From Cephalopachus bancanus (Eukaryota > Chordata > Mammalia > Primates > Tarsiidae): a DNA stretch of 64,000 bases. The notes below the pieces were generated by a model. It worked only from the letters and a program-made list of their open reading frames with translations, was not told the origin of the DNA and searched no databases. Within the stretch, counting starts at the first letter, position 1; each line of letters opens with the position of its first letter. Where the stretch lies: assembly GCA_027257055.1 (NCBI GenBank), contig JAPVLO010000007.1:3286001-3350000 (forward strand), given 5' to 3'. The position numbers and the translations under genes were made by a program. Shown in pieces: positions 12,090 through 23,915 of this stretch.

Positions 12090-12396
12090 GCTTTTATTTT
12101 ATTTTATTTTTTGAGTTGGATTTTCACTCTGTTGCCCAGGCTGGAGTGCAGTGGCATGCTCACGGCCACCCCAGCATTGACCTGCTGCTGGGCTCTGGTG
12201 ATCCTTCTGCCTCAGCCTTCCAAGTAGCTGAAACTACAGGCAAGCTCTACTATGCCTGGCTAATTTTTGATTTATTGTGGAGACGAGGTCTTGCCAAGTT
12301 GCCTGGGCTGGTCTCAAACCCGGGGGTTCAGGAAATCCACTTGCCTCGGCCTCCCAAAGTACTGGGATTACAGGTTGAGCCACCAAGCCCAGCTGA
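12090..12396 (-). mobile_element. Alu, reverse, full length
   Basis: Reverse dimer beginning 'gagttggattttcactctg'. Confidence 0.92.
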
Positions 12397-12518
12397 GATA
12401 AGCATTTAATATATAGGTCTGAATTATTAAGTAGAGATGGCTAAAAGATGTGATAATTGAACATTTTAATTTTCATGTTTGTAGAAGCAGAATAGAAACC
12501 TGAATGAATATATTCTCA

Positions 12519-12701
<183 letters not shown>

Positions 12702-14351
12702 TCAACAATGAATAAATCAATCAACAATACATACAATACATACAATAAAATGAATAATCTGAAAACTCATTTCCTTATTCCCTTTTCTGTCCTAGAAGGT
12801 GTAGCACATTTGCTTGTGGGTGTGTCATCGGATGACACGGTGCAAAGGAGGAGGGACATCCTTGTGGCCTAATTTATAGAGACCCGAGGCAGGGACAGTC
12901 TTGTCAGAGAGAGATGGGAAAGCTGAGCTTTTCCACCTCAGGAGCTGCCAGGTGTGGCGTGTGCGCTGCGGATGGACGTGCCCCAGCTGGTCACAGGCTG
13001 CTGTCCGTGTTTGCTGCTGCCATGCCAGACTGGGCCTCTTCGGTTGTCTGTATCTCAGCTGCACAGACATGCTCCGGTGAAACACAGGGGCATTCCCAGA
13101 GACACCGAATTTCTTCACCCGACCTGCCTTTCCACAGGTCCCAGAGCCTCAGCAGATGCCCCTGCACAGGCCCAAAACTGAGGCCAGAGGGTCAGGCAGC
13201 ATTTCCATGTCTCAGGCTGTATCTTCAGGGGTGACAGATGGGTGCGAGGATTCACCCACAGGGACTTCATGGAAGTGGTGTCCACAGGGTAAAACATGAA
13301 AACAAAGGTTCCACTGTAGGGTCTGTTGAATAAATGAGGCATGTTCAGACAGCAAAAACTGGATGGGCTGGGCACCACAGCTCACATCTGTCATCTCAGC
13401 ACTCCTACGTGGGAGACTTGCTTGTGGCCAGGAGTTCTAAACCAGCCTGGACAACACAGTGAGACCGCAACATGTACATTCTAAATCCAGAGCAAAGCAC
13501 TCTTGGCATGTGGGTGTGGATGGAGCTCACAGTGACCCCGGGGGTGGGGAGCCTTACTGAGTTAGGTGTTCTCGTGGTGGTGCTCTGGGCTCTCCCGTTA
13601 GCCATTCCCAAGCCTAACTCTCCGTGGCTGGGCCTGAGCAGCAGAATGGCACTGCAGTATTAGGGTCTCCTGTGTTTTGAGGCCAACTCCAGGGCACATG
13701 TTGCGGAGACAGGGTGGGAGGCCTTGCCTCTGGGCAGCTCCTGGATCCAGGTTGGGACAGACTCAATTGAACCATGGTGGTTTCTTCTGCAGCCTGCTGG
13801 CTCTACCTGGCAGCAGGGCTCAGAGTGTGAGTCGCATCCACGTCTCGTCCTCTGCACCCGTGTTCTTCTGGTGCTTGTCATCTGCTGCCTCAGTGCCTCT
13901 GGGGAGATGTGTCTGATCCCACAGGCCCGGGGCCTGTCACCAAGGACTGCCGCCTGCTCAGTGAGGCCTGAGGGCACCGAGGTGGGTCTGACAGGGACAG
14001 GTTAGGCAATCAGGGTTGCCCATCCCACCTCTGCTGCCTATGCTGGGCTCTGGCCTGTCTCCAGTGGTCTCTGGACTTTGTTTAGAAGAGACCTTGAGAG
14101 TGGAGCCTGAGCCCAGGGTCAGTCTTGCTGGCACTGCTGCAACAGCGGGTGGACAAATGGGTGCACTGTGAGTGGACCATCTCTTTAGGGACTGAGAGGC
14201 CTGGCCGGGCGCTGTGGTGGGAGCAGTAGGGGCTCCCATTCCCACTTTCCCCTCCCTCCCCCTCCCCCCATCCCCACCAGGGGGCCAAGGTCCCTGTGCA
14301 GTCAGAAGTGTGGCCTAGGATCTGGGGTATACCTGATACCTGAGGTAGTCC
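12702..14351 (+). other. Unique stretch upstream of ZBTB46 finger exons
   Basis: About 1.6 kb that is mostly unique, with one eroded Alu piece (13370-13470). Short open frames exist on both strands but no exon of ZBTB46 or another gene was recognised. Confidence 0.5.
13370..13470 (+). mobile_element. Eroded Alu fragment
   Basis: About 100 bases of left monomer, strongly diverged. Confidence 0.6.
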
Positions 14352-14684
14352 AGAGTGAGGCCTAGGGCAGTCAGGGGTGTGACTTGGCATTCAAGGGTGT
14401 GGCCAAGAGTGGTCAGGGGTGTGGTCTCAGTGGTCAGGGGTGTGACAGTGGGAGTCAGGTGTATGGCCAGAGGTGGTCAGAGGTGTGGCTTGGCAGTCGA
14501 GTGTGGTCTAGCATGCGGTTGGGGGTGTGGCTTGGTGGTTAGGGGTGTGGCCGAGGCAGTTGGAGGTGTGACTTGGCGGTTGGGGGTGTGGCCGAGGGCG
14601 ATCAGGGGTGTGGCTTGGCAGCTGGGGGTGTGGCCAGAGTGGTCGGGGGTGTGGCTTGGCGGTCAGGGGTGTGGCTGACACCTG
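14352..14684 (+). repeat. G-rich minisatellite next to ZBTB46 zinc-finger exon
   Basis: Degenerate tandem array with a period near 20 bases, typified by 'ggtcaggggtgtggcttggc'. It ends within about 20 bases of the splice acceptor of the exon at 14702. Confidence 0.85.
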
Positions 14685-14701
14685 GTGCCTTTGCTTTCCA
14701 G

Positions 14702-14877
14702 TGAACGAGTTCACGGTGATCAGGAAGAAGTTCAAGTGCCCGTACTGCAGCTTTTCGGCCATGCATCAATGCATCCTCAAGCGCCACATGCGCTCGCACA
14801 CCGGGGAGCGGCCCTACCCCTGTGAGATCTGCGGCAAGAAGTTCACACGGCGCGAGCACATGAAGCGGCACACACTG
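14702..14877 (+). CDS. ZBTB46: ZBTB46 penultimate coding exon (zinc fingers)
   Basis: This exon encodes the start of the C2H2 zinc-finger region of ZBTB46, a nuclear BTB zinc-finger repressor known as a marker of the classical dendritic-cell lineage. It is bounded by a 'ttccag' acceptor and a 'gtgagc' donor and reads VNEFTVIRKKFKCPYCSFSA onward. Finger 1 is C-PY-C with the histidine pair HMRSH; finger 2 is C-EI-C, and its last histidine lies in the next exon. A standard TGERPYP linker joins them. The exon begins with two bases completing a codon and ends in phase 0. The BTB-domain exons are not in the window and should lie to the left. The upstream intron ends in a minisatellite only about 20 bases from the acceptor. 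Confidence 0.95.
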
Positions 14878-15144
14878 GTGAGCATGGGCTTTGCGGGTCA
14901 CAGGCACCTTGGAAATGGGGACACCCCGCGTGGGGATGACTGAGCAGGGTGCGGGGAGCTGCCAGGTGGCACTGACCTGTCCCAAGGCCCAGGACCCTTC
15001 TGCTGGGCCTTGGTAGATGTAGCCTCCTCTGCTGGGAGCCAACCCTCGGCCACTCCTGTGGCCCCTGCCCTGCATTTGGGTGGGTCCCAGCCCTTGTTTG
15101 TTGACACCCCTGTGCTCACCTGCCCAGCCTGGAGCTCAGCACCA

Positions 15145-15806
15145 GGTGGGTTAGGGTTAGGGAGAGGGTTAGGATTAGGGAAAAGGTTAGGGTTAGGGAG
15201 AGGGTTAGGATTAGAGGGTTAGGGTTAAGGTTTGGGAGAGGCTTAGGGCTAGGGTTAGGGCAAGTGTTAGGATTAGGAAGAGGGTTAGGACTAGGTTTAT
15301 TGTTAGGGTTATGGAGAGTGTTAAGGTTAAGTAGAGGGTTAGCATTAGGGAAAGTGTTAGGAAGATGGTTATGGTTAGGGAGAGGGTTCAGGTTTGAGTA
15401 GAGAGTATGTTAGCATTAAGGGAGGGAGAGGGTTAGGGTTAGGGAGACTGTTAGGGTTAATTTGAGAATAGAGGGTTAGTGTTAGAATTAGGGAAATGGT
15501 TAGGAAGATGGTTATTGTTAGGTATAGGGTTACGGTTAGGAAGAGTGTTAGGGTTCGGGTGAGGGTTAGGCTTAGGGAGATACTAGGGTTAGGGAGAGTA
15601 TTAGAGTTGTAGGGAGATTGTTTGGGTTTAGTAGAGAGTTAGGGTTAGGGAGAGGGTTAGGAAGATGGTTACAGGTATGAAGAAGTTTAGGGTTAGGGAA
15701 TGTATTAGGATTAGACTTAGGATGAGGGTTAGGCTTAGGGATAGTGTTATGGTTAGGGAGAGGTTTAGTGTTTTGAAGAGGCTTAAGGTTAGTGTTAGGG
15801 TTCTGG
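15145..15806 (+). repeat. Degenerate telomere-like (TTAGGG) tandem repeat
   Basis: About 660 bases built from ggttaggg/ggttaggga units, with frequent 'gagagggttaggattaggg' style interspersion and point changes. The G-rich strand is the ZBTB46 sense strand. It lies in the last coding intron of ZBTB46, in a subtelomeric-type region. Confidence 0.9.
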
Positions 15807-18712
15807 AGTGCTGGTAGTGGATAAATTTGCCAGGTTAGAAGCGCCAGCACAAAGGCAGCTGGAGACAGAGAAGCACACCTGCCTTATCGGAAGAGGGTGC
15901 TCATTGGGTGTGAGGACCCCTTAAGTCTGGGTGCACAGACCACTCAGCTTGGGTCCACCACAGCCTCCCTGGCCAGTCTTCTGAATTCTGGAGACATCCT
16001 CAGCTAGATGCAGCACAGGGGCCGTATTTGCACTCAGGCATGACAGCTGCAGAAGGGCCTGGGGCGTCCTGGGCTCAGGCTAAGATTGGTTTGTATGGTG
16101 GGAAGGTATTGGGTCTCACCGTGGCTGGGGTTCTTAGGACCTGGGACATCAGTAGAGAAGAATATGGCCTGTCCCTGAGCATGCTGTCCTCTGTGGGCTG
16201 GCCCTCAGGAGGTGCCATATCCTGGTGTTGTCATGGCCCCAGGGCTTGGATGCACGTTTCTTTCCATCTGTCCCTGTAGTGAGCAGAGTCCACCTTCCCT
16301 CCTCTCCCAGGGTTGTGTTAGCTTCTGGGTGTTGGTTCTGACTTGATCTTTGCTGGTTCCCCAGTTCATCTGTCAGACAGGCAACTTTAGAAGGCTCTGT
16401 TTGTTTCTGCTTTTTTCTCGTGGGGTTGGGGGTAGGGACATGGGAACCCCTCAAGAGGGGTAAGCTTCTGAGATAGAGTCATAGAGCTGGAATGTGGCCC
16501 AGGGCTTCCAACCTGGCTGGGGTACTTATGTCCCCTGCCAGCATGTCCACCTGACTGGCTGTGGATGAAGGGTCACTCTGAGCCCCTGGGACCCCAGCCA
16601 GGGACGAGGCCTAGAGCAGATATGGGACCAGACTGAGACTGAGCTTGGGGCTGGCTCTGGCCTTCCCACATGCCCCATGTGTCCCCCGTGAAGTGGGGAC
16701 AATGGAGAAGGGTGAGTCCCAAGAGGGGCCCTGGACCCTGAGGCAGCAGGTCTGAAAATCTGGGAGCAGGCCATGCCCCTGCAGCCACAAGGTCCTGGGC
16801 AGCTGGTGGTAGGACTTGGCATTCCCTGGCTGTGTGTTTGTTTCTGCTCACATAAGCCACAGGGACAACCCGGCAGAATGACTCCTCAGACTCAGGCCCC
16901 ACAGCGTGCCTGCATTTTCCTATTCCGAGAAAATTGTCTTGTTTTCTATGCAAATAGGTGCTGAAAAGTTTCCCCATGGGTTACAACATCTTTCTTTAGC
17001 CAAACTACGCTAACGTCTCAGTGGATGTCTTGGTCCTGTGTGAGGTGCACTGTGGCTGCCTGTGGCTTTACCTCAGAAGGACCGGGACTTTCATCCTGGG
17101 GTCATGGCTGGGCTTCGGAGCCTTAGGTCCCTGGAAAATGTATTTAAGGCATCTGGGGCTTGCCTTGTTGAGGATGGGTCTTCTCTGGGGCCCTGGTCCT
17201 GGGAAGACAGCCCCACAGGTGGGAAGGTGGCCTGCCTGGCCGAGGCTCACTTGTAACACTGACTGCTGTGTCCTCCCTGGCCTGTGGGGCCCCTCAGCTG
17301 GGATAGGACTCCATTGCATGGGCAGGGCAGCATCTGGACAGGTGAACGGCCAGGCTTCTGCAGTCACAGCTCCATGGGCTCAATGCCCACATCCTCCCCC
17401 CCCCACACTTCCTCCCAGGGCCTTTGTTCTTTCAGGCGAGCACCCAGCCTTCTGGGCCTGTCCAAGAGGCTCCTGTGGCTCCTGGAGAGACTTTTGCTGC
17501 CCCCCTGGCATCCTGGCCCAGCCAAGCCCCCGTGGGAACCCAGCTGTGTCCCCTTTCTCGCTCCCTCTTCCCCCCTCCCGTGGAACAGCTTCTGCTGGGG
17601 ATTGTCTTGAGTTTTTGTACTTGTGATTGGAGGCCTTGGTTTACAGCAAAAACAAACCAACCAAAACCTAAGGGAACAGTCTCTGTACCAAACTATCTCA
17701 GGATCAGTTTACAGGGCTGGGTGTCTGGACATTCGAGGAAGCCTGGTGGTGCTGCCCCAGCCTGAGGGCTGCCAGCTGCCCCCGAAGATCCCACATCCCC
17801 CCATGACCACCTGTCCCAGGCTACAGTCAGATCTCATGTGTTTGAAAGCCACTTTGGCAGTGGACACTTGAGTGATCAGGGCTTTAGGGTTCCAGGTTTT
17901 GTGGAAGTTGGCAGCCACCCTGCTTTCAAGGAGGGCAGGCTCAGAAGGGGAGAGACATTCTAGGTGGCCTTGGTCCACCGATCTGGGAGGCAAGGACAGG
18001 GTGGGGGCTTGAGGAGGTGGGCAGCGCGTGAGGACACAGGGTGAGGAGACAGCAGCCATGGTGCCTACCTGTCGGGAGGTCTTGGCAGGTACATGGGAAA
18101 CTGCTTCCGTCACGACATAGGTTGGGTGTGTCTTTATCATGGGGACAATACTGACTTCCTCGCAGCAGAAAACAGGAGAATTCAGAGTGGCGTGAGGAAG
18201 AACTGAACACAGTCACCTTCCAACTTCGGTTCTCACAGCTGTGATGGCCCTTACACCATGGGGATGCCACTTGGATGGAGAAGGAGCCAGGGCTGCCTGG
18301 GTTCTGGGGGCTGCCAGAGTCTGAGGAGGACAGAGGCCCAGGCAGTGCCAGGCTCAGGCTGAGGATAGACTGGAAGCTGGCTCACTTCAGGGAAGCCTCT
18401 GTGTGGCTTTGGCCGTCGGGCTGGGCTTCTTGCTGTAGGGTTCCTCAGTGTGTCCTGGTAGCCGTGATGGGAGACACAGCTGGTCCGTGCCCACGCCTGC
18501 TCAAGTTGCCTGGCCAAGGGTGCCTTTGCACATGCACAGGGACCACCTCGCCCCATCCCCAGCCATGTGTCCTTGTGGACCAGTCTGCACAGGCTCCAGC
18601 TGTCCCTGCCTGCCTTCAGCAGCAGCACGTGATGCTCCTCTCAGAACCTGAGGCCTGTGGTGGAGCCCTCTCTGCGAGATGGACACTTTCATGTGCTGCT
18701 TCTCCCTGCCGG

Positions 18713-19295
18713 GTACAGCACTGAGCAGGGACACGGCACTGGGCAGGGGCATAGTACTGGGCAAGGACACAACACTGGATAGGGGACACCACTGACAGGG
18801 AACACAGCCATGAGCAGGGACATGGCAGTGGGTGGGACATGGCAGTGGGTAGGGACACGGCAGTGAACAGGGACATGGCAGTGGGCAGGAGCAGCACTGG
18901 GAGGGACACCACTGTCTAGAGGACACCACTGGGCAGAGGACACAGCACTGGGTAGGAACATGGCAGTGGGCAGGGATACGGCACTGGGTAGGGACACAGC
19001 AGTGGTCAAGGACATGGCAGCGGTTGGGGATACAGCGGAGTGAGGGGGCACGGCAGCGGGTGGGGACATGGCAGTGCACAAGGGCATAGTACCGGGCAGG
19101 GACACAGCAGCACAGCACTGGGCAGGGAACACAGCCCTGAGCAAAGACACAACAGGGGGTAGGGACACAGCAGTGGGGAGGGACAGGACAGTGGGTGGGG
19201 ACACAGCAGTGGGCAGGGGGCAGCACTGGGCAGGGGACAAGGAGTGGATGGGGACATGGCAGTGGGGAGGGTCAGCACTGGGCAGGAGGCAGCAT
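18713..19295 (+). repeat. G-rich minisatellite 2 in ZBTB46 intron
   Basis: Tandem units of about 20 bases such as 'gggcagggacacagcactgg', with variants 'gggtagggacacggcagtgg'. Several long open frames on both strands here are artefacts of the period. Confidence 0.88.
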
Positions 19296-19539
19296 AGCCT
19301 CCTATGTCACCTTCGTTGCTAATCTCTGTAAGTGACCTCACAACATCCTGAGGAGGGAGGTGCCCCCTTTCACCTACAAGGAACCGGGTAGGGGCCCAAC
19401 CCCAACCCTGGCTGTGTATGTGCAGCGTGATGGGGTGAGTGCAGGAGGGGTTCTGGGGGCTCCTGTCTAATGGGCTCTGAGCCTCCTGGAGGAGGTGTGA
19501 AGGGTGCAAAGCCTTTAGACAGTGCTAGGGGTGGAACTC

Positions 19540-20115
19540 CAGGAGAAATGGGGACCCCAGGTAGGGGTGAGGCCCCGGGGAAGTGGGGACCTCAGGGAGA
19601 GGCAAGGACCCCAGGAAGAGTGAGGACCCCAGGGAGGGATGTGGACCCCTGAAAGGAGGGGCTTGAACCTCAGGGAGGGGCGAGGACCCCCAGAGAGTGG
19701 TGGGAATGCTGGGGGAGGGGCAGGAATCCCAGGGAGGAGTGGGGATGCTGGGGGAGGGATGGGGACCTTCCAGGGAGGGGCAGGGACCCTGGAGGAGGGG
19801 TGGGGACCCCAGGGGGAGTGGGGACCCCGGGGAGGGGAAGAGATGCCAGGGGAGGAGCAAGGACCCCAGGGAGGGGTGGGTACCCCAAGGAGGAGCAGGG
19901 ACCCCAGTGAGGAATGGGGGCCCCAGGAGAGGGGCAGGGATGCCAGGAGAGGGGAAGAAATCCCAGGGAAGAATGGAGATGCCAGGGGAGGAGCAGGGAC
20001 CCTCCGGGGAGGGGTGGGGATCCCTGAGGGGGGTTGGGACCCCAGAGGGAGTGAAGATCCCAGGGAGGGGCAGGGTGCCTAAGGGGAAGCAGGGACCCCA
20101 GGGAGGAGTGGGGGC
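19540..20115 (+). repeat. G-rich minisatellite 3 in ZBTB46 intron
   Basis: Tandem units of roughly 20-24 bases of the form 'ggggaccccagggagggg'. It ends fewer than 200 bases upstream of the last ZBTB46 exon. Long shadow frames on both strands arise from it. Confidence 0.88.
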
Positions 20116-20302
20116 CCCACAGAGAGAGGGCTGCTGGGCCACAGGTGGGGATGCTTGGGTGCTGAAATCTGGTCCAGCTAGGGCTGGGGACGGGATACCC
20201 TCCGTGTGCAGTCCCCTGGGACCACAGGCTCAGGTGCGCAGGTGCCCCTGGGAGGCCGCGCCCCTCCCGCCGCGGGGCCCTCAAGGCACCCTCTCCCCGC
20301 AG

Positions 20303-20674
20303 GTGCACAGCAAGGACAAGAAGTACGTATGCAAGGTGTGCAGCCGGGTGTTCATGTCGGCCGCCAGCGTGGGCATTCGCCACGGCTCCCGGCGCCATGG
20401 CGTATGCGCGGACTGCGCGGGCCGAGGCATGGCAGCCCCGTTGGAGCACGGCGCGGGCGGCGAGGGCTCCCCGGAGGCGGAGGCGCTGTTCCCCGGCGAC
20501 GCGCCCTACCTGGAGGACGCCGACGACCCGCGCGCGGAGGGCGAGGAGCTGGGTGACGACGACGAGGGCCTGGCGCCCGAGGACGCGCTGCTGGCGGACG
20601 ACAAGGACGAGGAGGACTCGCCACAGCCCCGCAGCCCCCCGGGGGCCGACAAGGACTTTGCCTGGCTCTCCTAG
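20303..20674 (+). CDS. ZBTB46: ZBTB46 last coding exon (finger end and acidic tail)
   Basis: After a 'ccccgcag' acceptor the exon opens with VHSKDKKYVCKVCSRVF, which completes zinc finger 2 and adds a C-KV-C unit ending in HGSRRH. A CADC motif follows, then a long acidic tail rich in Asp/Glu (GEELGDDDEGLAPEDALL) and the C-terminal residues DKDFAWLS before TAG at 20672-20674. Length and end match the vertebrate family. The exon is very GC-rich. With the exon at 14702-14877 it gives the C-terminal about 180 residues of the protein. The 3'UTR runs to about 23720. Confidence 0.96.
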   Translation: MHSKDKKYVCKVCSRVFMSAASVGIRHGSRRHGVCADCAGRGMAAPLEHGAGGEGSPEAEALFPGDAPYLEDADDPRAEGEELGDDDEGLAPEDALLADDKDEEDSPQPRSPPGADKDFAWLS

Positions 20675-23600
20675 GCCGCCCCGCAGTGCGTGCGCCCGCA
20701 TGTCTCCGCTGGGGGCGGGGCCGCGCTGGCCACTCCCATGGCCCCTCCTGTGTCAGATCCCCAGAAACCAGTCCCGCGGGCGGAGAAGCGGGCGTCACCC
20801 GCGAGCGGACAGCGCTGGGACCAAATGCGGAGTGACTGGGGGGGTGGGCGCGGGGTGGTTTTGAGCGAAGCGGGAGCCTGGCCCCAAGTCCCGGCAGGGG
20901 GTGCAGATGTCGGCGGTTCAGCCAGCGCAGGCGCTTCCTCCAGGGCGCAGAGGGCCCCGGGGCCAGCCTGACCGTGCCTCACGATGGCCCGGTGAGTGGG
21001 CCGGGTGGGCACTGGCCAGGGTCATGAGTGAGGCCCAGAGGCCGCGGGTCTCAGTAGGTGCCGAGTTTCGCAGACAGCTCCTGCGGGAAGCCCGCTCTCT
21101 CTCCTCCGTCCTCCCCTGTCCCTGCCTGTGGCTGCCGCCGTGGCCGCCTGTGGGCCCAGGTGCTGTGCATAGAAGACCGCATGACCCTCTTACCTCTGGG
21201 CTTGGTGCTTCACACAGAGGACCCGCTGCAGGCCAGGGCTCAGGTGCTATCCCGCGGCCGCGGCCCTGGGGCGAGGCAGTTCCTTCCGGACTCCCGCCTG
21301 CGCCCCACCTCAGGCCCACCCCGGGCTCTCCCTGTGTGCACTTCCTTGGAGGGCCTGGCCGCCCGCCCTCCGCTGCCGCCCTGTTGTGCCCACGCCCGGC
21401 GCTCCTGCTGCCCCTCCTGGATGGCCTGCCGGGTGTCTGCCTTTGCTGCTAACACTGGAGGTGGGTGTCCCCGGCTGCAGTGTGCTGCTCACACCCCGCG
21501 CGGGTAACCAAATTCTGAAGTAGTCAGAGACACATTGAGGTCATTACATAAGATTATTTTGTTTGGCATTATTTTTCTCACTTGACAAAACTATATGGAG
21601 TTGTTTTTCCTTATGCTTGTGGTCAAGTCCTCTTGCTATATTTTCAAAGGCGCTCACGTGTTCTTTTTTTTCTGGGTGAAAAGCAGAGGTCCCATCCTGT
21701 GTGTGGGGCACCCCGCCCGGTCCTGAGGGTCCCAGGCATGTGCCCACACTCATACCTGCGGGATAGATGCTGTAGCCATGTTCTGTCTGTGACAGCACTA
21801 AGCATTCCATCACCCCTCACTGGGATCAGCCACTTCAGGCATGTGCTTCTGGTGCAAACCAGGCAGGCTGGCCGCCCCCTACCACCTGCCCGCCTATGCA
21901 AGGCCTCCTGGGGCCCTGGGTGTCAGCACAATTGGAGAGACCGGTTTTACTCTCCTGCTTTCCAGACTGCAGGCCACAGTGGCTTTGTCAGGTGGTGCAC
22001 GTGTCCCCACCACACACCCTGAGCACCTCTGATGTGCTTGCTGCAGCTTGGGAGGATGGGACTGGCCATGTGCATGAGTGGGGGGTCCATGCAACAGGGA
22101 CAAGTCACGGCTTCCACATCAGCCACTGTCCCTAGCTGTGCCAAGGCACCCTGGCCACTGTTGTCTGGGCTGCATGCATGCACCCTCAGCTGGGACGCAG
22201 GAGTGTGGAGCCAGGGCAGGCTTGGCGCTGCCCACTGGTACTCTGCTTCGTGAGCGGCTTCAGGACAAACCTCCTGGTAGGCAGCACCACTGAGCCCCTC
22301 ACCCATGGGGCCCTGCCCAGCCCCTTGGGTTCTCAGAACTTTGTACTTTCCCCCACTTTTTAGACCCCTTTTCTAAACACTTTCTTATAAGGCGCATTTG
22401 GAAACCAGACCTTTGCTACCACGAGTGTCTCTGGGTTTTGTACCAGTGCCCCTCAGGCCGTCCCACCACCACCCTGGTCCCCCATGGGTGCCTCCGCCTC
22501 CACACTCAGGATGTCTTGCCCTTTCCTTTCCGACCGCTTGCTCCCATGGCCTGCCTTTGCTGACCTTTTTGGGGGTTCCTTATCAGTGCCACTGGGCATT
22601 TTCTTTCTCAAAACCATTACTGTGCCGGGAACCCAAAAGTCCCCGTTCCTGTCTGGCTTCCCTGGATGTTTGCTGGCGGCAGGTGCGTTGTCTCGTGCAC
22701 AGCTTGCTGATCGGAGCATGGGACTTCAGAGACCAGGTGGACACACCCCTCGGGAGGCATGGAGGGAGAAGACATCATGTCATGAAGGGTTTTTTTTTAC
22801 GTGACTGATTTTTTTTTTTAATCAATGTTCAAACTAATAAATATTTTTTTATGGAGGAAAAAATGTGTAGATTACATTTCACATTTTGTATTTTTTTTTT
22901 TTGTTTGTCTTTGTATTTTGGTGTTTGTAACACCAAAGTGGAACATGGAGTCCTCGGGGTAGTGCATTCGGGGCGGGTGGGCGGGAGCCGTATGACTTTT
23001 GTATCAAGCTCTGGATCCTGATCAGGTTGTACACTTGGAAACGACACTGCCAGGACGAGTAGGGACCTGACTCAAAGGACACAGCTGACTGCTTCCAACT
23101 TTGCACATCTTCCTTTTTAAAAAAAAAACTGAGAAAATGCAAAAACTGGAACTTTTTGCAATATTATGAAAGATAATCTTATTTTAGCTCATTCTGTGAC
23201 ACGTGCAACTAAGAAAGCCATACTTAATGGTTGTTGTTTTTTATTTTTTAGATCCTATATTGTGTTTTGTATGTGGCCCTTTTAGAGCTACTTGTAGTGA
23301 GGGTGCTGTGTGTGTGCTTTTCTTAAATATTTATTTTTTCAACATGCTTTCAACCTGTCAACAAAAACAAAACAGACAAAAAAAGAAGGGCAGTGTTTGA
23401 AGATTGTTGATTTTTTTCCCTGGGGGTAATCTATATTATGACTTTATATTAATTATTATAAACCTGTGTTTGTATTGGAGATGTGTTCATATTTGGGGAG
23501 CCTTTTTGTAAACAGTCGGTGGGAAATCACGGCTCTGTAGTCCTGCTTCTCCGTAGCCACGGAACAGGTCAACACTGCCTTCTCTATTGTGGGTCTCGAG

Positions 23601-23720
23601 GTATCGTGTCTGCCTAGGCGTGGTCCAGGCCTGCCTGTGGGTTTCCTTTCTGTGACGAGATTAGCTTAGACATTCTTGCGAAGCGATCACTTTCAATAAA
23701 TTGGGAAATTGCTGCTCCAA
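20675..23720 (+). other. ZBTB46: ZBTB46 3' untranslated region
   Basis: This is about 3 kb without a credible coding frame between the ZBTB46 stop and a canonical AATAAA. The first part (to about 21.5 kb) is GC-rich; the part from 22.3 kb onward is AT-rich with many T/A runs, typical of a mammalian 3'UTR. No interspersed repeat was recognised in it. The end point is inferred from the poly(A) signal. Confidence 0.7.
23695..23700 (+). terminator. ZBTB46 poly(A) signal AATAAA
   Basis: Canonical AATAAA on the plus strand, 3 kb after the ZBTB46 stop codon. The opposing SLC2A4RG poly(A) signal lies about 210 bases away, so the two genes end tail to tail with almost no spacer. Confidence 0.8.
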
Positions 23721-23909
23721 GCAGATGCCTCCTGTATGTTTCAGACAGCGTCCCCTCCTGTGGGCCCATGGTGGGTGGGGGCAGGCAGAGGGTATCCCCC
23801 AGTTCTCTGTGGCTTGTCACTGGCCTCCCACATCCTGCCCACCACTGGGTCCCGCTCCTATGTCCCTACTCCCAGGAGGCAGACACGACTTCTGGAAAAA
23901 CCTCAAATC

Positions 23910-23915
23910 TTTAAT
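23910..23915 (-). terminator. SLC2A4RG poly(A) signal ATTAAA
   Basis: The plus strand reads tttaat, giving the common variant ATTAAA on the minus strand about 475 bases after the SLC2A4RG stop codon. It faces the ZBTB46 signal at 23695. Confidence 0.65.

Larger units (their letters stand above)
14878..20302 (+). other. ZBTB46: Last coding intron of ZBTB46
   Basis: A 5.4 kb intron with no Alus. It contains the telomere-like array and two minisatellites listed separately. The stretch 15807-18712 is unique, moderately GC-rich and has no gene that I recognise. Confidence 0.75.

Noticed and set aside
14352..20115. Possible CRISPR-like arrays
   Set aside because: Units are contiguous and degenerate with no unique spacers, and the DNA is vertebrate; these are minisatellites and telomere-like repeats.
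18501..20701. Cys/Pro/Ser- and Gly/Pro-rich open frames of 183-343 codons on both strands
   Set aside because: Products of 20-24-base minisatellites whose units lack stops; periodic low-complexity proteins, not genes. The plus-strand one is real only from 20303 onward (ZBTB46).
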